From assembly GCF_002929505.1 (NCBI RefSeq), contig NZ_PJJL01000072.1:285730-349729 (forward strand): 64,000 nucleotides of DNA, written 5' to 3'. A program made the position numbers and the translations under genes. The notes beneath the pieces were generated by a model. The model saw nothing but the letters and a program-made list of their open reading frames with translations. It was not told the DNA's origin and made no database searches. This document shows, piece by piece, positions 1-7,959 of this stretch (position 1 is its first letter; each line of letters opens with the position of its first letter). The DNA is from Cryobacterium sp. Y57. GTDB lineage: Bacteria > Actinomycetota > Actinomycetes > Actinomycetales > Microbacteriaceae.

Positions 1-1
1 C

Positions 2-79
2 AACTCCAAGATCGACCGCAGCCGATTGTCGCGCTGGGCCACTGGAATCCTCTCTGGCGGTCGCTGGGTCAAGCCATGA
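2..79 (+). CDS. oleC: C-terminal end of an AMP-binding ligase, probably OleC beta-lactone synthetase (partial)
   Basis: An open frame enters from the left edge and stops at TGA 77-79, overlapping the ATG of the next gene in an ATGA arrangement. Only 25 residues are visible, starting N-S-K-I-D-R and ending W-V-K-P. OleC proteins end with a similar (H)NAKI..EKL..WA tail, and oleC normally lies directly before oleD, so the identity rests mainly on position. OleC adenylates beta-hydroxy acids and forms beta-lactones in long-chain olefin biosynthesis. Too little is present to exclude another acyl-CoA ligase. Confidence 0.5.
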   Translation, partial: NSKIDRSRLSRWATGILSGGRWVKP

Positions 80-1065
80 GAGTGCTCGTCACGGGTGCCA
101 GCGGATTTCTCGGCCGGGCCGTAGCTGCCCGCATCAGCGCGGCCGGGCACGAGGTGCGCACCTTTCAACGCCGGCCATCCGGCGTGCCCGGCGTCGAAGA
201 TGTGCACGGCTCGATCACGACACCCGCCGACACCCCCTATGCCGGCCTCGCCTACGCCGTGAACGGTATGCAGGCGGTCGTGCACCTCGCGGCAAAGGTA
301 TCGCTCACCGGCAACCCGGCCGATTTCGAGGCGGTGAACGTCGGCGGAACGCGCACCGTCGTGCAGGCCGCAGCGGATGCCGGCGTCGTGCGTTTCGTCT
401 ACGTCTCCTCGCCGTCCGTTGCCCATGCCGGCCGTTCGATCATGGGTTCTGACGCCCTGCCGGCCGCGCCCGGGCAGGCTCGCGGCGACTATGCCCGCAC
501 CAAGGCGCGAGCCGAACTGCTCGCGCTCGCCGCCGATGCTCCCGAATTCAGCGTGGTCGCGGTGCGTCCGCACTTGGTCTGGGGCCCCGGGGATACCCAG
601 CTGATCGACCGGATCGTCGATCGTGCCCGTCATGGGCGGCTGCCGCTGCTCGGACACGGTGCGGCGCTCATCGACACGACCTACGTCGACAATGCAGCCT
701 CCGCGATCCACGCAGCGCTCGATGCCGCCGAGCGTGTGCACGGGCAGTCTTATGTGATCACCAATGGTGAACCGCGCCCAATTGCGGAACTCCTGGCGGG
801 AATCTGCGGCGCGGCCGACGTGCCCGCGCCAGCCTGGCGGGTGCCGGCATCCGCTGCCCGCGCCGCCGGCTCGCTCATCGAGGCTATCTGGCGCGCTCGC
901 CCGGGAACGGATGAGCCGCCGATGACCCGGTTTCTGGCCGAGCAGCTTTCGACCGCGCACTGGTTCGACCAGCGTCGCACCCGCGCCGACCTGGCCTGGA
1001 CGCCCGAGGTGTCGCTCGACGAGGGCTTCGCCCGCCTGGCCGCCCACTACCGCCCGGCCCCCTAG
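76..1065 (+). CDS. oleD: NAD(P)-dependent epimerase/reductase, OleD-like 2-alkyl-3-oxoalkanoate reductase
   Basis: 329-residue extended short-chain dehydrogenase. The Rossmann motif GASGFLG is at residues 7-13, the SS of the active site at 111-112 and the YxxxK pair at Y139/K143. The C-terminal run EPPMTRFLAEQL followed by HWF closely resembles the EPPLTRFLAEQL..HWY of characterised OleD proteins, which sets it apart from generic 3-beta-hydroxysteroid dehydrogenase-like proteins. OleD reduces the beta-keto acid made by OleA to a beta-hydroxy acid for OleC. The start overlaps the preceding gene by four bases, indicating translational coupling in an operon running in from the left. A perfect 24-base palindrome follows the stop. 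Confidence 0.8.
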   Translation: MRVLVTGASGFLGRAVAARISAAGHEVRTFQRRPSGVPGVEDVHGSITTPADTPYAGLAYAVNGMQAVVHLAAKVSLTGNPADFEAVNVGGTRTVVQAAADAGVVRFVYVSSPSVAHAGRSIMGSDALPAAPGQARGDYARTKARAELLALAADAPEFSVVAVRPHLVWGPGDTQLIDRIVDRARHGRLPLLGHGAALIDTTYVDNAASAIHAALDAAERVHGQSYVITNGEPRPIAELLAGICGAADVPAPAWRVPASAARAAGSLIEAIWRARPGTDEPPMTRFLAEQLSTAHWFDQRRTRADLAWTPEVSLDEGFARLAAHYRPAP

Positions 1066-1086
1066 CCTCCCGCCACCGCACCACTG

Positions 1087-1110
1087 CGGACGGGGCCCGG
1101 GCCCCGTCCG
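1087..1110. terminator. Perfect palindrome between convergent genes, likely bidirectional terminator
   Basis: A 24-base perfect inverted repeat, two 12-base arms with no loop, lies between the oleD stop (1065) and the end of the leftward GntR gene (1129). There is no T-run, as is common in high-GC actinobacteria. Its position between converging genes supports a bidirectional terminator. Confidence 0.6.
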
Positions 1111-1128
1111 GTTGGTGCGTCCCGCGCG

Positions 1129-1491
1129 CTACAAGCGGATGCCGAGGGCCGCGCGCGCAAACGCGAGCGCTTCCTCGGGCTCCACGCCGAGCTGTCGCGC
1201 CTTGCCGGCGAATGTGGCGGCGGCAACCTGGACCTGTTGCTGGGCGGCATTTCCGCTCGCGGCGATGAAGGATCCGTTCCGGCCCCGCGTCTCGATGACC
1301 TCGTCACGCTCGAGTTCACGGTACGCGCGAGCCACCATATTGGCGGCGAGCCCCAGATTTTCGGCAAGCCTGCGCACCGTTGTCACCTTGTCGCCGGGGG
1401 CCAGATCTCCCGAGCGCACCGCGGCGAACACCTGCACCCGTAACTGTTCGTAGGGCGGTGTCGCAGACAACGGATCGACCAGCAGCATCAT
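1129..1491 (-). CDS. GntR family transcriptional regulator, short YtrA-type (second of a pair)
   Basis: 120 residues: a GntR winged helix (about 10-75, with PYEQLR, TTVRRLAENLGL and MVARAYRELERD) and a short helical tail (80-118), the layout of the YtrA subfamily. The start ATG overlaps the end of the membrane-protein gene by four bases, so it is the distal gene of a leftward operon that begins with a second, very similar GntR gene at 2958. YtrA-type regulators usually autorepress operons for membrane or ABC proteins. The ligand is unknown. Confidence 0.85.
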   Translation of the reverse strand: MMLLVDPLSATPPYEQLRVQVFAAVRSGDLAPGDKVTTVRRLAENLGLAANMVARAYRELERDEVIETRGRNGSFIAASGNAAQQQVQVAAATFAGKARQLGVEPEEALAFARAALGIRL

Positions 1492-2513
1492 GCGGAAGCC
1501 TGTGTTCGGTTGCCCGGATCGGGCCGATCGCCGGCCTGATCATCGGGCCGATCGCTACCACCACCACCGGCGGCGCGCGTGCGACGGTGGTCGAGTTCGA
1601 TGGCCGTCTCGGGCCACAGCCTGCGCAGAAAGTGCGTCGTGCTGCGATTGCGCATGCTCGTCAGGCTCCAGCTGACCAGCACGACGAGGAGTACCGGGCC
1701 CATGATCGTGAACGAGCCGGCCAGAATCTCGTCGATCGAGCCGGGCGCCGGCAGGTTGATCGCCTCGCTCAAGGAGAGAAACAACACGTAGGAGCTCGTG
1801 GCGGCGATGATCCCGGGAATCTCGACGAGGCTGCGCAGGGTGGTGCTGCGAAAAGCATCACTCCAGGCAAGTTGGATGTACGTGTCGGCCGGTTGACCGC
1901 GGCCGAGCAGAGCATTCGCCGCCGCCCAGGTCACCAGGCTCGCAGCGGTTGCGAGCGCGAGCAGCAGCCCGGCCGGCCAGAGAATCGTGCGCACCGAGAC
2001 GTCGTCGAACACCCGATCCGGGTTGATCGCAATGACCCCAAGCACGGCGATGTAGCTCAGGGTGGCGAGGCCCAACAGGACCAGTGAGAACGCGCGGTGC
2101 ATCCGGGTGACGTAGTCGGTCAGCCAGGGAGAGGCGCTGCGCGCCAGTCGTGGCGCGTCAGCGACAGGGGCGAACGCCAAGCGGGAATCGTCACCGATGA
2201 CCGCGACCGTCGATCCGACCGTCATCGCTACAACGATCAGAAACCCGTTCCCCAAGTTCTGATTGCCGTCCGTCACGACGAGCGCCGTGACGCTCAAAAC
2301 GAGTCCGACCATCGACCCGACCACCCCTGCGCGTTCGCGGCGATGGATCCGGCCCGACAGCTCGGGAACGATCTCAGGGACCAACGCGAGCCCGACCTTC
2401 CGGGAGTAAGCCTGCAGCATCCGCCTGCGTGGTTCGTCTCGTGCGCTATGAATCAAGCGGATGCCGAGACCCGCCAGTACCAGCGCCGCCAGGATCAGTA
2501 CGACCGTGTCCAC
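1488..2513 (-). CDS. Integral membrane protein of unknown function between two GntR genes
   Basis: 341 residues from a GTG at 2513. This start is preferred over an upstream ATG at 2558 because an AGGGAGG ribosome binding site sits just before it. The protein has an N-terminal membrane segment (VVLILAALVLAGLGI), then about six further hydrophobic segments, the most obvious near residues 70-115, 145-170, 190-215, 245-265 and 275-295. The C-terminal tail is hydrophilic, with a Gly-rich RTRAAGGGG stretch. I recognise no family. Co-transcription with two YtrA-type regulators suggests their control target, perhaps a stress or envelope function. Confidence 0.75.
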   Translation of the reverse strand: MDTVVLILAALVLAGLGIRLIHSARDEPRRRMLQAYSRKVGLALVPEIVPELSGRIHRRERAGVVGSMVGLVLSVTALVVTDGNQNLGNGFLIVVAMTVGSTVAVIGDDSRLAFAPVADAPRLARSASPWLTDYVTRMHRAFSLVLLGLATLSYIAVLGVIAINPDRVFDDVSVRTILWPAGLLLALATAASLVTWAAANALLGRGQPADTYIQLAWSDAFRSTTLRSLVEIPGIIAATSSYVLFLSLSEAINLPAPGSIDEILAGSFTIMGPVLLVVLVSWSLTSMRNRSTTHFLRRLWPETAIELDHRRTRAAGGGGSDRPDDQAGDRPDPGNRTQASA

Positions 2514-2580
2514 AAAACCTCCCTTTTGTGTCAATTCTGTACCAGGGTAACAATGCACATGCGCGACGCAAGGCCGCTGG

Positions 2581-2958
2581 TCAGGCGTCGGAACGGCGGT
2601 TCAGCGCATCGGTGACCAGGACGAGCGCCGCGGCCGGGCTCAGGCCGAGCTGCTCGATCCGTGCCGCGAACGCGTCGGCAGCAGCCTGCGCGTGTCGCTC
2701 GGCCGAATCAACATTGGGGGCGACGAAAGATCCGAATCTGCCCCGCGTTTCAATCACACTGTCCCGCTCCAACTCGCGATAGGCACGCGCGACGGTGTTC
2801 GTGGCCAGGCCGAGCTCGGCGGCCAGGGCGCGCACGGTGGGCAGGCGGGTATCGTGAGGCAGCTCGCCGGAGCGCACAGCAGCGACGACCTGGCTGCGCA
2901 ACTGCTCGAATGGTGGCGTGCTCGATCGGGAATCGATGGCAATAAAGGATGTGGGCAT
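2581..2958 (-). CDS. GntR family transcriptional regulator, short YtrA-type (first of a pair)
   Basis: 125 residues with a GntR winged helix (PPFEQLRSQVVAAVRSGEL, LPTVRALAAELGLATNT, ARAYRELERDSVIETRGR) and a short tail. A GGAGGG site four bases before the ATG fixes the start. It is the first gene of the leftward operon with the membrane protein (1488-2513) and the paralogous regulator (1129-1491). The two regulators share most recognition-helix residues, so they probably arose by duplication and may bind the same operator or form heterodimers (inference). Confidence 0.85.
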   Translation of the reverse strand: MPTSFIAIDSRSSTPPFEQLRSQVVAAVRSGELPHDTRLPTVRALAAELGLATNTVARAYRELERDSVIETRGRFGSFVAPNVDSAERHAQAAADAFAARIEQLGLSPAAALVLVTDALNRRSDA

Positions 2959-3128
2959 GGGACCCTCCGTTCGACGTCATGAGCAATTTTGCCTCGCTAC
3001 AACGAAAGCTGCAACAGCATACCAACGGTACGTTCTCCGCGATGTTTCGCAGAATCGGGTAACGAGTTGCTTCAGCTCCAGCGAAACAACCATCTCTGCG
3101 CTCTCGCGTGGCCGCGTAGGCTCGAGCC

Positions 3129-3896
3129 ATGACTTTTCCGGCCGACCTCCCCGCAGAATTGGCCGGGCTGCTGCCGACCCTGGTCGGTGTCGTGCTGCTT
3201 CTCGCGGTGGTTGTGACGGTGCTGCGGGCCTATCGCACGCAGCATCCGTTCGCCCCGGCACTCGCTTTGCTGCGCGGAACCCTGCAACTGGCCGCGATCA
3301 GCCTCATTCTCAGCGGCATCATCAACGATCCGCTCTGGGTTGGCGTCGGACTGCTCGTCATGTTCGCAGCGGCCGTCATGACCGTCACGCGGCGCATCGG
3401 CTTCAGCCGCCCACATCTGGTGCGCGTGGCCGCGGCGATGGCGCTCGGCGTGGGCGTCACGCTGACCATCGTGTTCACGACCGGGGCGATCGAGTTCTCG
3501 CCGCGCTACGTGCTCGCGATCGGCGGGATCATCATCGGCAACGCCATGTCGATCGCGACGCTCAGCGGGCGCCGCTTCTCGGAGGCGGTCGGCGATCACT
3601 GGGACGAGGTTGAGGGCTGGCTTGCACTCGGGGCCACGCCGCGGCAGTCCACCCGCGACCTGGCCAGGCGGGCGGTCTACTTCGCGATCATTCCGTCCAC
3701 CGACCAGACCAAGACCACGGGGCTGGTGACGCTGCCGGGAGCGTTCGTCGGAGCGATCTTCGGGGGAGCCTCACCGCTCGAGGCTGGTCGGTTTCAGATC
3801 GTTGTGCTCGCCGGAATCCTCTGTGCCGGGTCGATCGCCGCGGTCACCCTGCTGCACCTGATCTCTCCGGTGCAGCACAAGCCGCTGCCCGGGTAA
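3129..3896 (+). CDS. fetB: FetB/UPF0014-family ABC transporter permease
   Basis: 255 residues and about seven membrane segments. The family signature is visible: LLRGTLQLAAISLIL near 55-70, GIIIGNAMSIATLS near 134-147, LALGATPRQS near 165-174, and PGAFVGAIFGGASPLEA near 203-219. E. coli FetB pairs with the ATPase FetA in iron export or metal and peroxide tolerance. No fetA-like ATPase is next to this gene, so the permease is an orphan here. It is divergent from the GntR operon and ends seven bases before the convergent AsnC regulator. Confidence 0.8.
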   Translation: MTFPADLPAELAGLLPTLVGVVLLLAVVVTVLRAYRTQHPFAPALALLRGTLQLAAISLILSGIINDPLWVGVGLLVMFAAAVMTVTRRIGFSRPHLVRVAAAMALGVGVTLTIVFTTGAIEFSPRYVLAIGGIIIGNAMSIATLSGRRFSEAVGDHWDEVEGWLALGATPRQSTRDLARRAVYFAIIPSTDQTKTTGLVTLPGAFVGAIFGGASPLEAGRFQIVVLAGILCAGSIAAVTLLHLISPVQHKPLPG

Positions 3897-3903
3897 CAGT
3901 CCG

Positions 3904-4341
3904 CTATTCGATTGAGCGATGGATCAGGCGGGAGAGCACGATCGCGCTGCGGGTGTGGTCGACGTTGGGGGCGAGGCGCACCTTTTCAAGGGCCGCCTCC
4001 AGGCCGGGAATGTCGCGGGCGCGAATGTGCACCATGGCGTCGGCGCTGCCGGTGACGGTTCCCGCATCGACAACCTCGGGCACCCCCGAGAGAATACGCA
4101 GCAATTCGTCGGGAGCCACCGTGCCGCGGCAGAACAGCTCGACGTAGGCTTCCGTGCTCATACCGTCGACCGCCGGGTCGACCTGGATGGTGAAGCTGCG
4201 AATCACCTTGTCGGCCACCAGGCGGTCGACTCTGCGCTTCACAGCGGATGCCGACAGCCCCACCACCGAGCCGATGTCACCGTAGCCTGCCCGCGCGTTC
4301 TGGCGGAGCAGGTCGAGAATGCTGTGATCGAGGTTGTCCAT
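3904..4341 (-). CDS. Lrp/AsnC family transcriptional regulator
   Basis: 145 residues: N-terminal helix-turn-helix (about 3-55, with SVVGLSASAVKRRVDRLVADKVI) and a RAM ligand-binding domain (about 65-140, with GTVTGSADAMVHIRARD). It is divergent from the DDAH/rocD pair. The same three-gene neighbourhood (AsnC regulator, DDAH-like hydrolase, ornithine aminotransferase) occurs in Mycobacterium tuberculosis at Rv2324-Rv2321c. It probably senses arginine or ornithine and controls the divergent pair through the palindrome at 4359-4387 (inference). Confidence 0.88.
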   Translation of the reverse strand: MDNLDHSILDLLRQNARAGYGDIGSVVGLSASAVKRRVDRLVADKVIRSFTIQVDPAVDGMSTEAYVELFCRGTVAPDELLRILSGVPEVVDAGTVTGSADAMVHIRARDIPGLEAALEKVRLAPNVDHTRSAIVLSRLIHRSIE

Positions 4342-4358
4342 GGGGCGAGTCTAGGGGG

Positions 4359-4387
4359 CGGTAATACGTAAAATTGCGTCAATACCG
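4359..4387. promoter_or_regulatory. Candidate Lrp/AsnC operator
   Basis: An AT-rich imperfect inverted repeat, CGGTA...TACCG outer arms around TACG-AAAATT-CGT, lies in the divergent intergenic region just upstream of the regulator start. Lrp-family proteins bind such degenerate AT-centred palindromes. Confidence 0.45.
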
Positions 4388-4565
4388 TTCATCTCGAAGA
4401 TTTCTTGCGCAGATCAGCGTGAAACGTCGAATCATGCTGTGTGAGACTAAGAGCGGCGTCCCGGAACGATCACTGCTGTTCGTGCCGGGCTCACGTGAGC
4501 GACCTGGTCCGCCATTCACCCGATTTCCGAGGGTCGACAGGCCAGCGGATCCCCGAAGGAGCCTC

Positions 4566-5420
4566 ATGTCGATCGACTCAGCCATCCCCGTCCTTGCCGA
4601 AGACCTGGCCGTTCCCGTGCGTATCGCTACTAAGCGCACCGTGCTGATGTGCAAGCCGCAGTTCTTCACCGTGGTGTACCGCATCAACCCCTGGATGGAC
4701 CCGGCCGTGCCCACCGACACCTCGCTCGCCGTCGCCCAATGGCAGACCCTGTACGACACCTATGTCGGCCTCGGCTTCGACGTGCAGCTGATCGATCCGA
4801 TCGACGGCCTGCCCGACATGGTCTACGCGGCCAACGGTGGCTTCGTGATCGACAATCAGGCCTATGGCGCTAAATTCACCCATGTCGAGCGCCAGCCCGA
4901 GGGCCCCGCCTACATGGACTGGTTCGGTGCCAACGGCTTCGACGTGCGCGTACCGGTCGAGACCAATGAGGGCGAGGGCGACTTTCTGCTGGTCGGCGAC
5001 GTCATCCTGGCCGGCACCGGCTTTCGGAGCGACTCCAACAGCCACGTCGAGCTTTCGAACATCGCCGGGCGCCCGGTCGTCACCCTGCGCCTGATCAACC
5101 CGAGTTTCTACCACCTCGACACCGCCGTCGCCGTGCTCGACGACACCAATATCGCCTACCTGCCGAGCGCCTTCGACGCGCCGAGCCTCGCGATCCTGCA
5201 GGAGCGTTACCCGGACGCGGTCATCGTCACCGAAGAAGATGCCGCCATTTTGGGCCTCAATTCATATTCCGACGGCTACAACGTCGTCATCGCGGCCCGT
5301 GCCAAGGATTTCGAACGCCAGCTGCGCGCCCGCGGCTACAACCCGATCGGCGTCGACCTGTCCGAGCTGCTGCTGGGCGGCGGGGGCGTCAAGTGCTGCA
5401 CGCTCGAGCTGCGCCGATGA
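4566..5420 (+). CDS. ddaH: DDAH/arginine-deiminase-superfamily hydrolase (dimethylargininase-like)
   Basis: 284 residues from ATG 4566, which has an AAGGAG site. The longer upstream frame is not needed. It is a guanidino-group-modifying enzyme: an MVYAANGGF substrate-loop region near 85-93, EGEGDF near 135-140, an active-site His at 183 (NPSFYHLD) and the nucleophilic Cys in GGGGVKCC (277/278). Family members hydrolyse methylarginines or arginine to citrulline or ornithine. Placement directly before rocD suggests it feeds an arginine derivative into the ornithine route. Whether the substrate is dimethylarginine or arginine cannot be decided from sequence. Confidence 0.8.
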   Translation: MSIDSAIPVLAEDLAVPVRIATKRTVLMCKPQFFTVVYRINPWMDPAVPTDTSLAVAQWQTLYDTYVGLGFDVQLIDPIDGLPDMVYAANGGFVIDNQAYGAKFTHVERQPEGPAYMDWFGANGFDVRVPVETNEGEGDFLLVGDVILAGTGFRSDSNSHVELSNIAGRPVVTLRLINPSFYHLDTAVAVLDDTNIAYLPSAFDAPSLAILQERYPDAVIVTEEDAAILGLNSYSDGYNVVIAARAKDFERQLRARGYNPIGVDLSELLLGGGGVKCCTLELRR

Positions 5421-5480
5421 CACTGCGCCCCCAACACCGCGCCTGTCAACACCGCGAACACTAATCTGAAGGAGCACGCT

Positions 5481-6746
5481 ATGACCCCGAACCTGACCGA
5501 CGCGAAGACTGAAGCCGCCGCATCCGTTTCGCCAGCAGCAGCCGCCCTGATCGCAGAGGAGAGCGCGCACGCCGCGCACAATTACCACCCACTCGAGGTC
5601 GTTGTTGCATCGGGTGACGGCGCTTGGGTAACGGATGTCGCTGGTCGCCGCTACCTGGACTGCCTGGCCGCGTACTCGGCGGTGAATTTCGGGCATTCCA
5701 ACCCGGTACTGCTCGACGCCGCCCGTACTCAGCTGGGCCGCATCACCCTGACCAGCCGGGCCTTCTACAACGATCAGCTCGGCCCGTTCGTGACCGCGCT
5801 TGCCAAACTCGCCGGCAAGGACATGGTGCTGCCGATGAATACCGGCGCCGAGGCGGTCGAATCCGGCATCAAGGTGGCCCGCGCCTGGGGCTACCGGGTG
5901 AAGGGCGTCGCGCCCGACCTGGCCAACATCATCGTGGCCGCCGGTAACTTTCACGGCCGCACCACCACCATCATCAGTTTCTCCGATGACGAGTCTGCCC
6001 GGGCCGATTTTGGCCCGTTCACGCCCGGTTTTCGCACCGTGCCCTACGGTGATGCCGCGGCCCTTGAAGCCGCGATCGACGAGAACACCGTGGCCGTGCT
6101 GCTCGAACCCATCCAGGGTGAGGCCGGCATCGTTGTACCGCCAGCGTCGTATCTGCCGGCCGTGCGCGAGATCACCAAACGCCTGGGCGTGCTGTTCATC
6201 GCCGATGAGATTCAGTCGGGCCTCGGTCGCACCGGATCGACCTTTGCCTGCGACCTCGTGGGAGTCGTGCCCGACCTGTACCTGCTCGGCAAAGCCCTCG
6301 GCGGCGGCATCGTTCCCGTCTCGGCCGTGGTCGGCAACACTGACGTTCTCGGAGTGCTGCACCCGGGCGAGCACGGCTCGACCTTCGGCGGCAACCCGCT
6401 CGCCGCTGCCGTCGGACTGGCCGTTGTGAACCTGCTGGCCACCGGCGACTACCAACAGCGCGCGACCGAACTCGGTGCGCGCCTGCACGCGGGGCTTTCC
6501 GCACTGATCGGCCACGGCGTGATCACCGTGCGCGGCGTGGGGCTCTGGGCCGGCATCGACATCGACCCGTCGCTGGCCTCGGGCCGGGTGGTCTGCGAGG
6601 CCCTTCTTGCCCGCGGCGTACTCGCCAAGGACACGCACGGGTCGACTATTCGCCTGGCACCGCCGATCGTGGTTTCTGCGGAAGATGTGGACTGGGCCGT
6701 CGAGCAGCTGCGTCTCGCGCTCGTCGACCTCGCCGCAGCCAAGTAG
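5481..6746 (+). CDS. rocD: Ornithine--oxo-acid aminotransferase
   Basis: 421 residues, a class-III PLP aminotransferase. PLP contacts include NTGAEAVES (120-128), DEIQSGLGRTG (242-252) and the Schiff-base Lys271 in LLGKALGGG. A GAAGGAG site precedes ATG 5481. RocD converts ornithine plus 2-oxoglutarate to glutamate semialdehyde plus glutamate. It lies 60 bases after the DDAH-like gene and is probably co-transcribed under the divergent AsnC regulator, making an arginine-to-glutamate catabolic module. Confidence 0.92.
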   Translation: MTPNLTDAKTEAAASVSPAAAALIAEESAHAAHNYHPLEVVVASGDGAWVTDVAGRRYLDCLAAYSAVNFGHSNPVLLDAARTQLGRITLTSRAFYNDQLGPFVTALAKLAGKDMVLPMNTGAEAVESGIKVARAWGYRVKGVAPDLANIIVAAGNFHGRTTTIISFSDDESARADFGPFTPGFRTVPYGDAAALEAAIDENTVAVLLEPIQGEAGIVVPPASYLPAVREITKRLGVLFIADEIQSGLGRTGSTFACDLVGVVPDLYLLGKALGGGIVPVSAVVGNTDVLGVLHPGEHGSTFGGNPLAAAVGLAVVNLLATGDYQQRATELGARLHAGLSALIGHGVITVRGVGLWAGIDIDPSLASGRVVCEALLARGVLAKDTHGSTIRLAPPIVVSAEDVDWAVEQLRLALVDLAAAK

Positions 6747-6775
6747 GCTCCTGCCCCGCGCCAGCTGCCGCCCGG

Positions 6776-6823
6776 CCGTGCGGTGGGATGACCGTGCGGT
6801 GGGATGGCCGCGCGGTGGGGCGG
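6776..6823 (+). repeat. Three 16-base imperfect tandem repeats
   Basis: Three consecutive 16-base units of the form CCGTGCGGTGGGATGR (6776, 6792, 6808; the third has three changes) lie in the gap between rocD and the next gene. No function is evident; slippage polymorphism is likely. Confidence 0.7.
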
Positions 6824-6892
6824 CCGAAAAGGGGGTGTCGGTGCGTGACGACTGGCCGGGGCGCGGCGGCCAGGCACCCTAGGCTGGCAATC

Positions 6893-7855
6893 ATGTACAC
6901 CGACCTGTCTGAAGCCGAACTCCGCGCCTATCGCAGTGGTCAAGTCGACCCCGCTGATTTCGACGCGTTTTGGGCAGACACGCTCCTCGAGGCCGACCGG
7001 TATCCGCTCAATACCATCGCCACACGGGTCGATTGCGGGCTGAGCACGCTCGACGTCTTCGACGTGACGTTCGCGGGGTTTGCCGGGCAGCCGATCAAAG
7101 CGTGGTTACGCGTTCCCGCTGGCACTGGCGCTGCGTTGCCGACCGTCGTGCAGTTTCACGGCTACGGACGGGGGCGCGGGCAAGCGTTCGAGAACCTGCT
7201 GTGGGCATCCGCCGGATACGCGCACTTCGACATGGACCTGCGTGGTCAGGGATTCAACGGCAGCACCGGGGACACGCGCGACGATGCGGGCAGCGGACCG
7301 CAGGTACCCGGTTTTATGACTCGTGGCATTGAGTTCCGCGAAACCTACTATTACCGTCGGCTGTTTACCGATGCGGTGCGCGCCGTCGCGGCGGCCCGCA
7401 GCCTCGAGCTTGTCGACTCTGCGCGAGTGGGCGTAGTGGGCACCAGTCAGGGCGGCGGTATTGCGCTCGCTGTGGCTGGGCTCGTGCCCGATCTGGCCGC
7501 CGTGGTCGCGCGCGTGCCGTTTCTCTGTGACTTTCCGAGGGCATCCGTCATCACCGATGCGCTGCCGTATCGTGAACTCGGCCAGTACCTCGCGACCAAT
7601 CGGCTGAGGGCGACGCAGGTACACGACGTACTGGCCTACTTCGACGGTGTCAACTTTGCCAAGCGCGCCACCGCGCCGGTGACGATGACGGCAGCGCTGA
7701 TGGACCCGATCTGCCCGCCGTCAACAGTGTTCGCTGCCTACAACAATTACGCCGGACCGAAGCAGATCACGGTCTGGCCGTACAACGGGCACGAGGGCGG
7801 CGCCTGGGAAGACGACGCGCTCGCCCTGCGGGCCTTGAGCGAGCGTCTCGCCTGA
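6893..7855 (+). CDS. Acetylxylan esterase / cephalosporin-C deacetylase family hydrolase
   Basis: 320 residues from ATG 6893. Upstream in-frame sequence is repeat-derived and not coding-like. This is the alpha/beta hydrolase AXE1 family: VVQFHGYGRGRG oxyanion region near 86-97, HFDMDLRGQG near 111-120, nucleophile Ser185 in GTSQGGG, acid Asp in ALMDPICPP, and a late His in NGHEGGAWE. Family members deacetylate xylo-oligosaccharides or cephalosporins in the cytoplasm. There is no signal peptide. It stands alone, so its in vivo substrate is unknown. Confidence 0.85.
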   Translation: MYTDLSEAELRAYRSGQVDPADFDAFWADTLLEADRYPLNTIATRVDCGLSTLDVFDVTFAGFAGQPIKAWLRVPAGTGAALPTVVQFHGYGRGRGQAFENLLWASAGYAHFDMDLRGQGFNGSTGDTRDDAGSGPQVPGFMTRGIEFRETYYYRRLFTDAVRAVAAARSLELVDSARVGVVGTSQGGGIALAVAGLVPDLAAVVARVPFLCDFPRASVITDALPYRELGQYLATNRLRATQVHDVLAYFDGVNFAKRATAPVTMTAALMDPICPPSTVFAAYNNYAGPKQITVWPYNGHEGGAWEDDALALRALSERLA

Positions 7856-7959
7856 CGCGTGCGCCGGTACCTGGGGGACGCCCACGCGCGTCAGGTGACT
7901 GTGCGGTGCGCGTTGCATGTGTGAGATGCCGACCTGCTGACGGATGCACTCCGTCTCGC

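Noticed and set aside
5262..6638. Long leftward open frame of 458 codons
   Set aside because: It is antisense to rocD and the DDAH gene; its sequence is Gly/His/Asp-rich with no family features, as expected of high-GC shadow frames.
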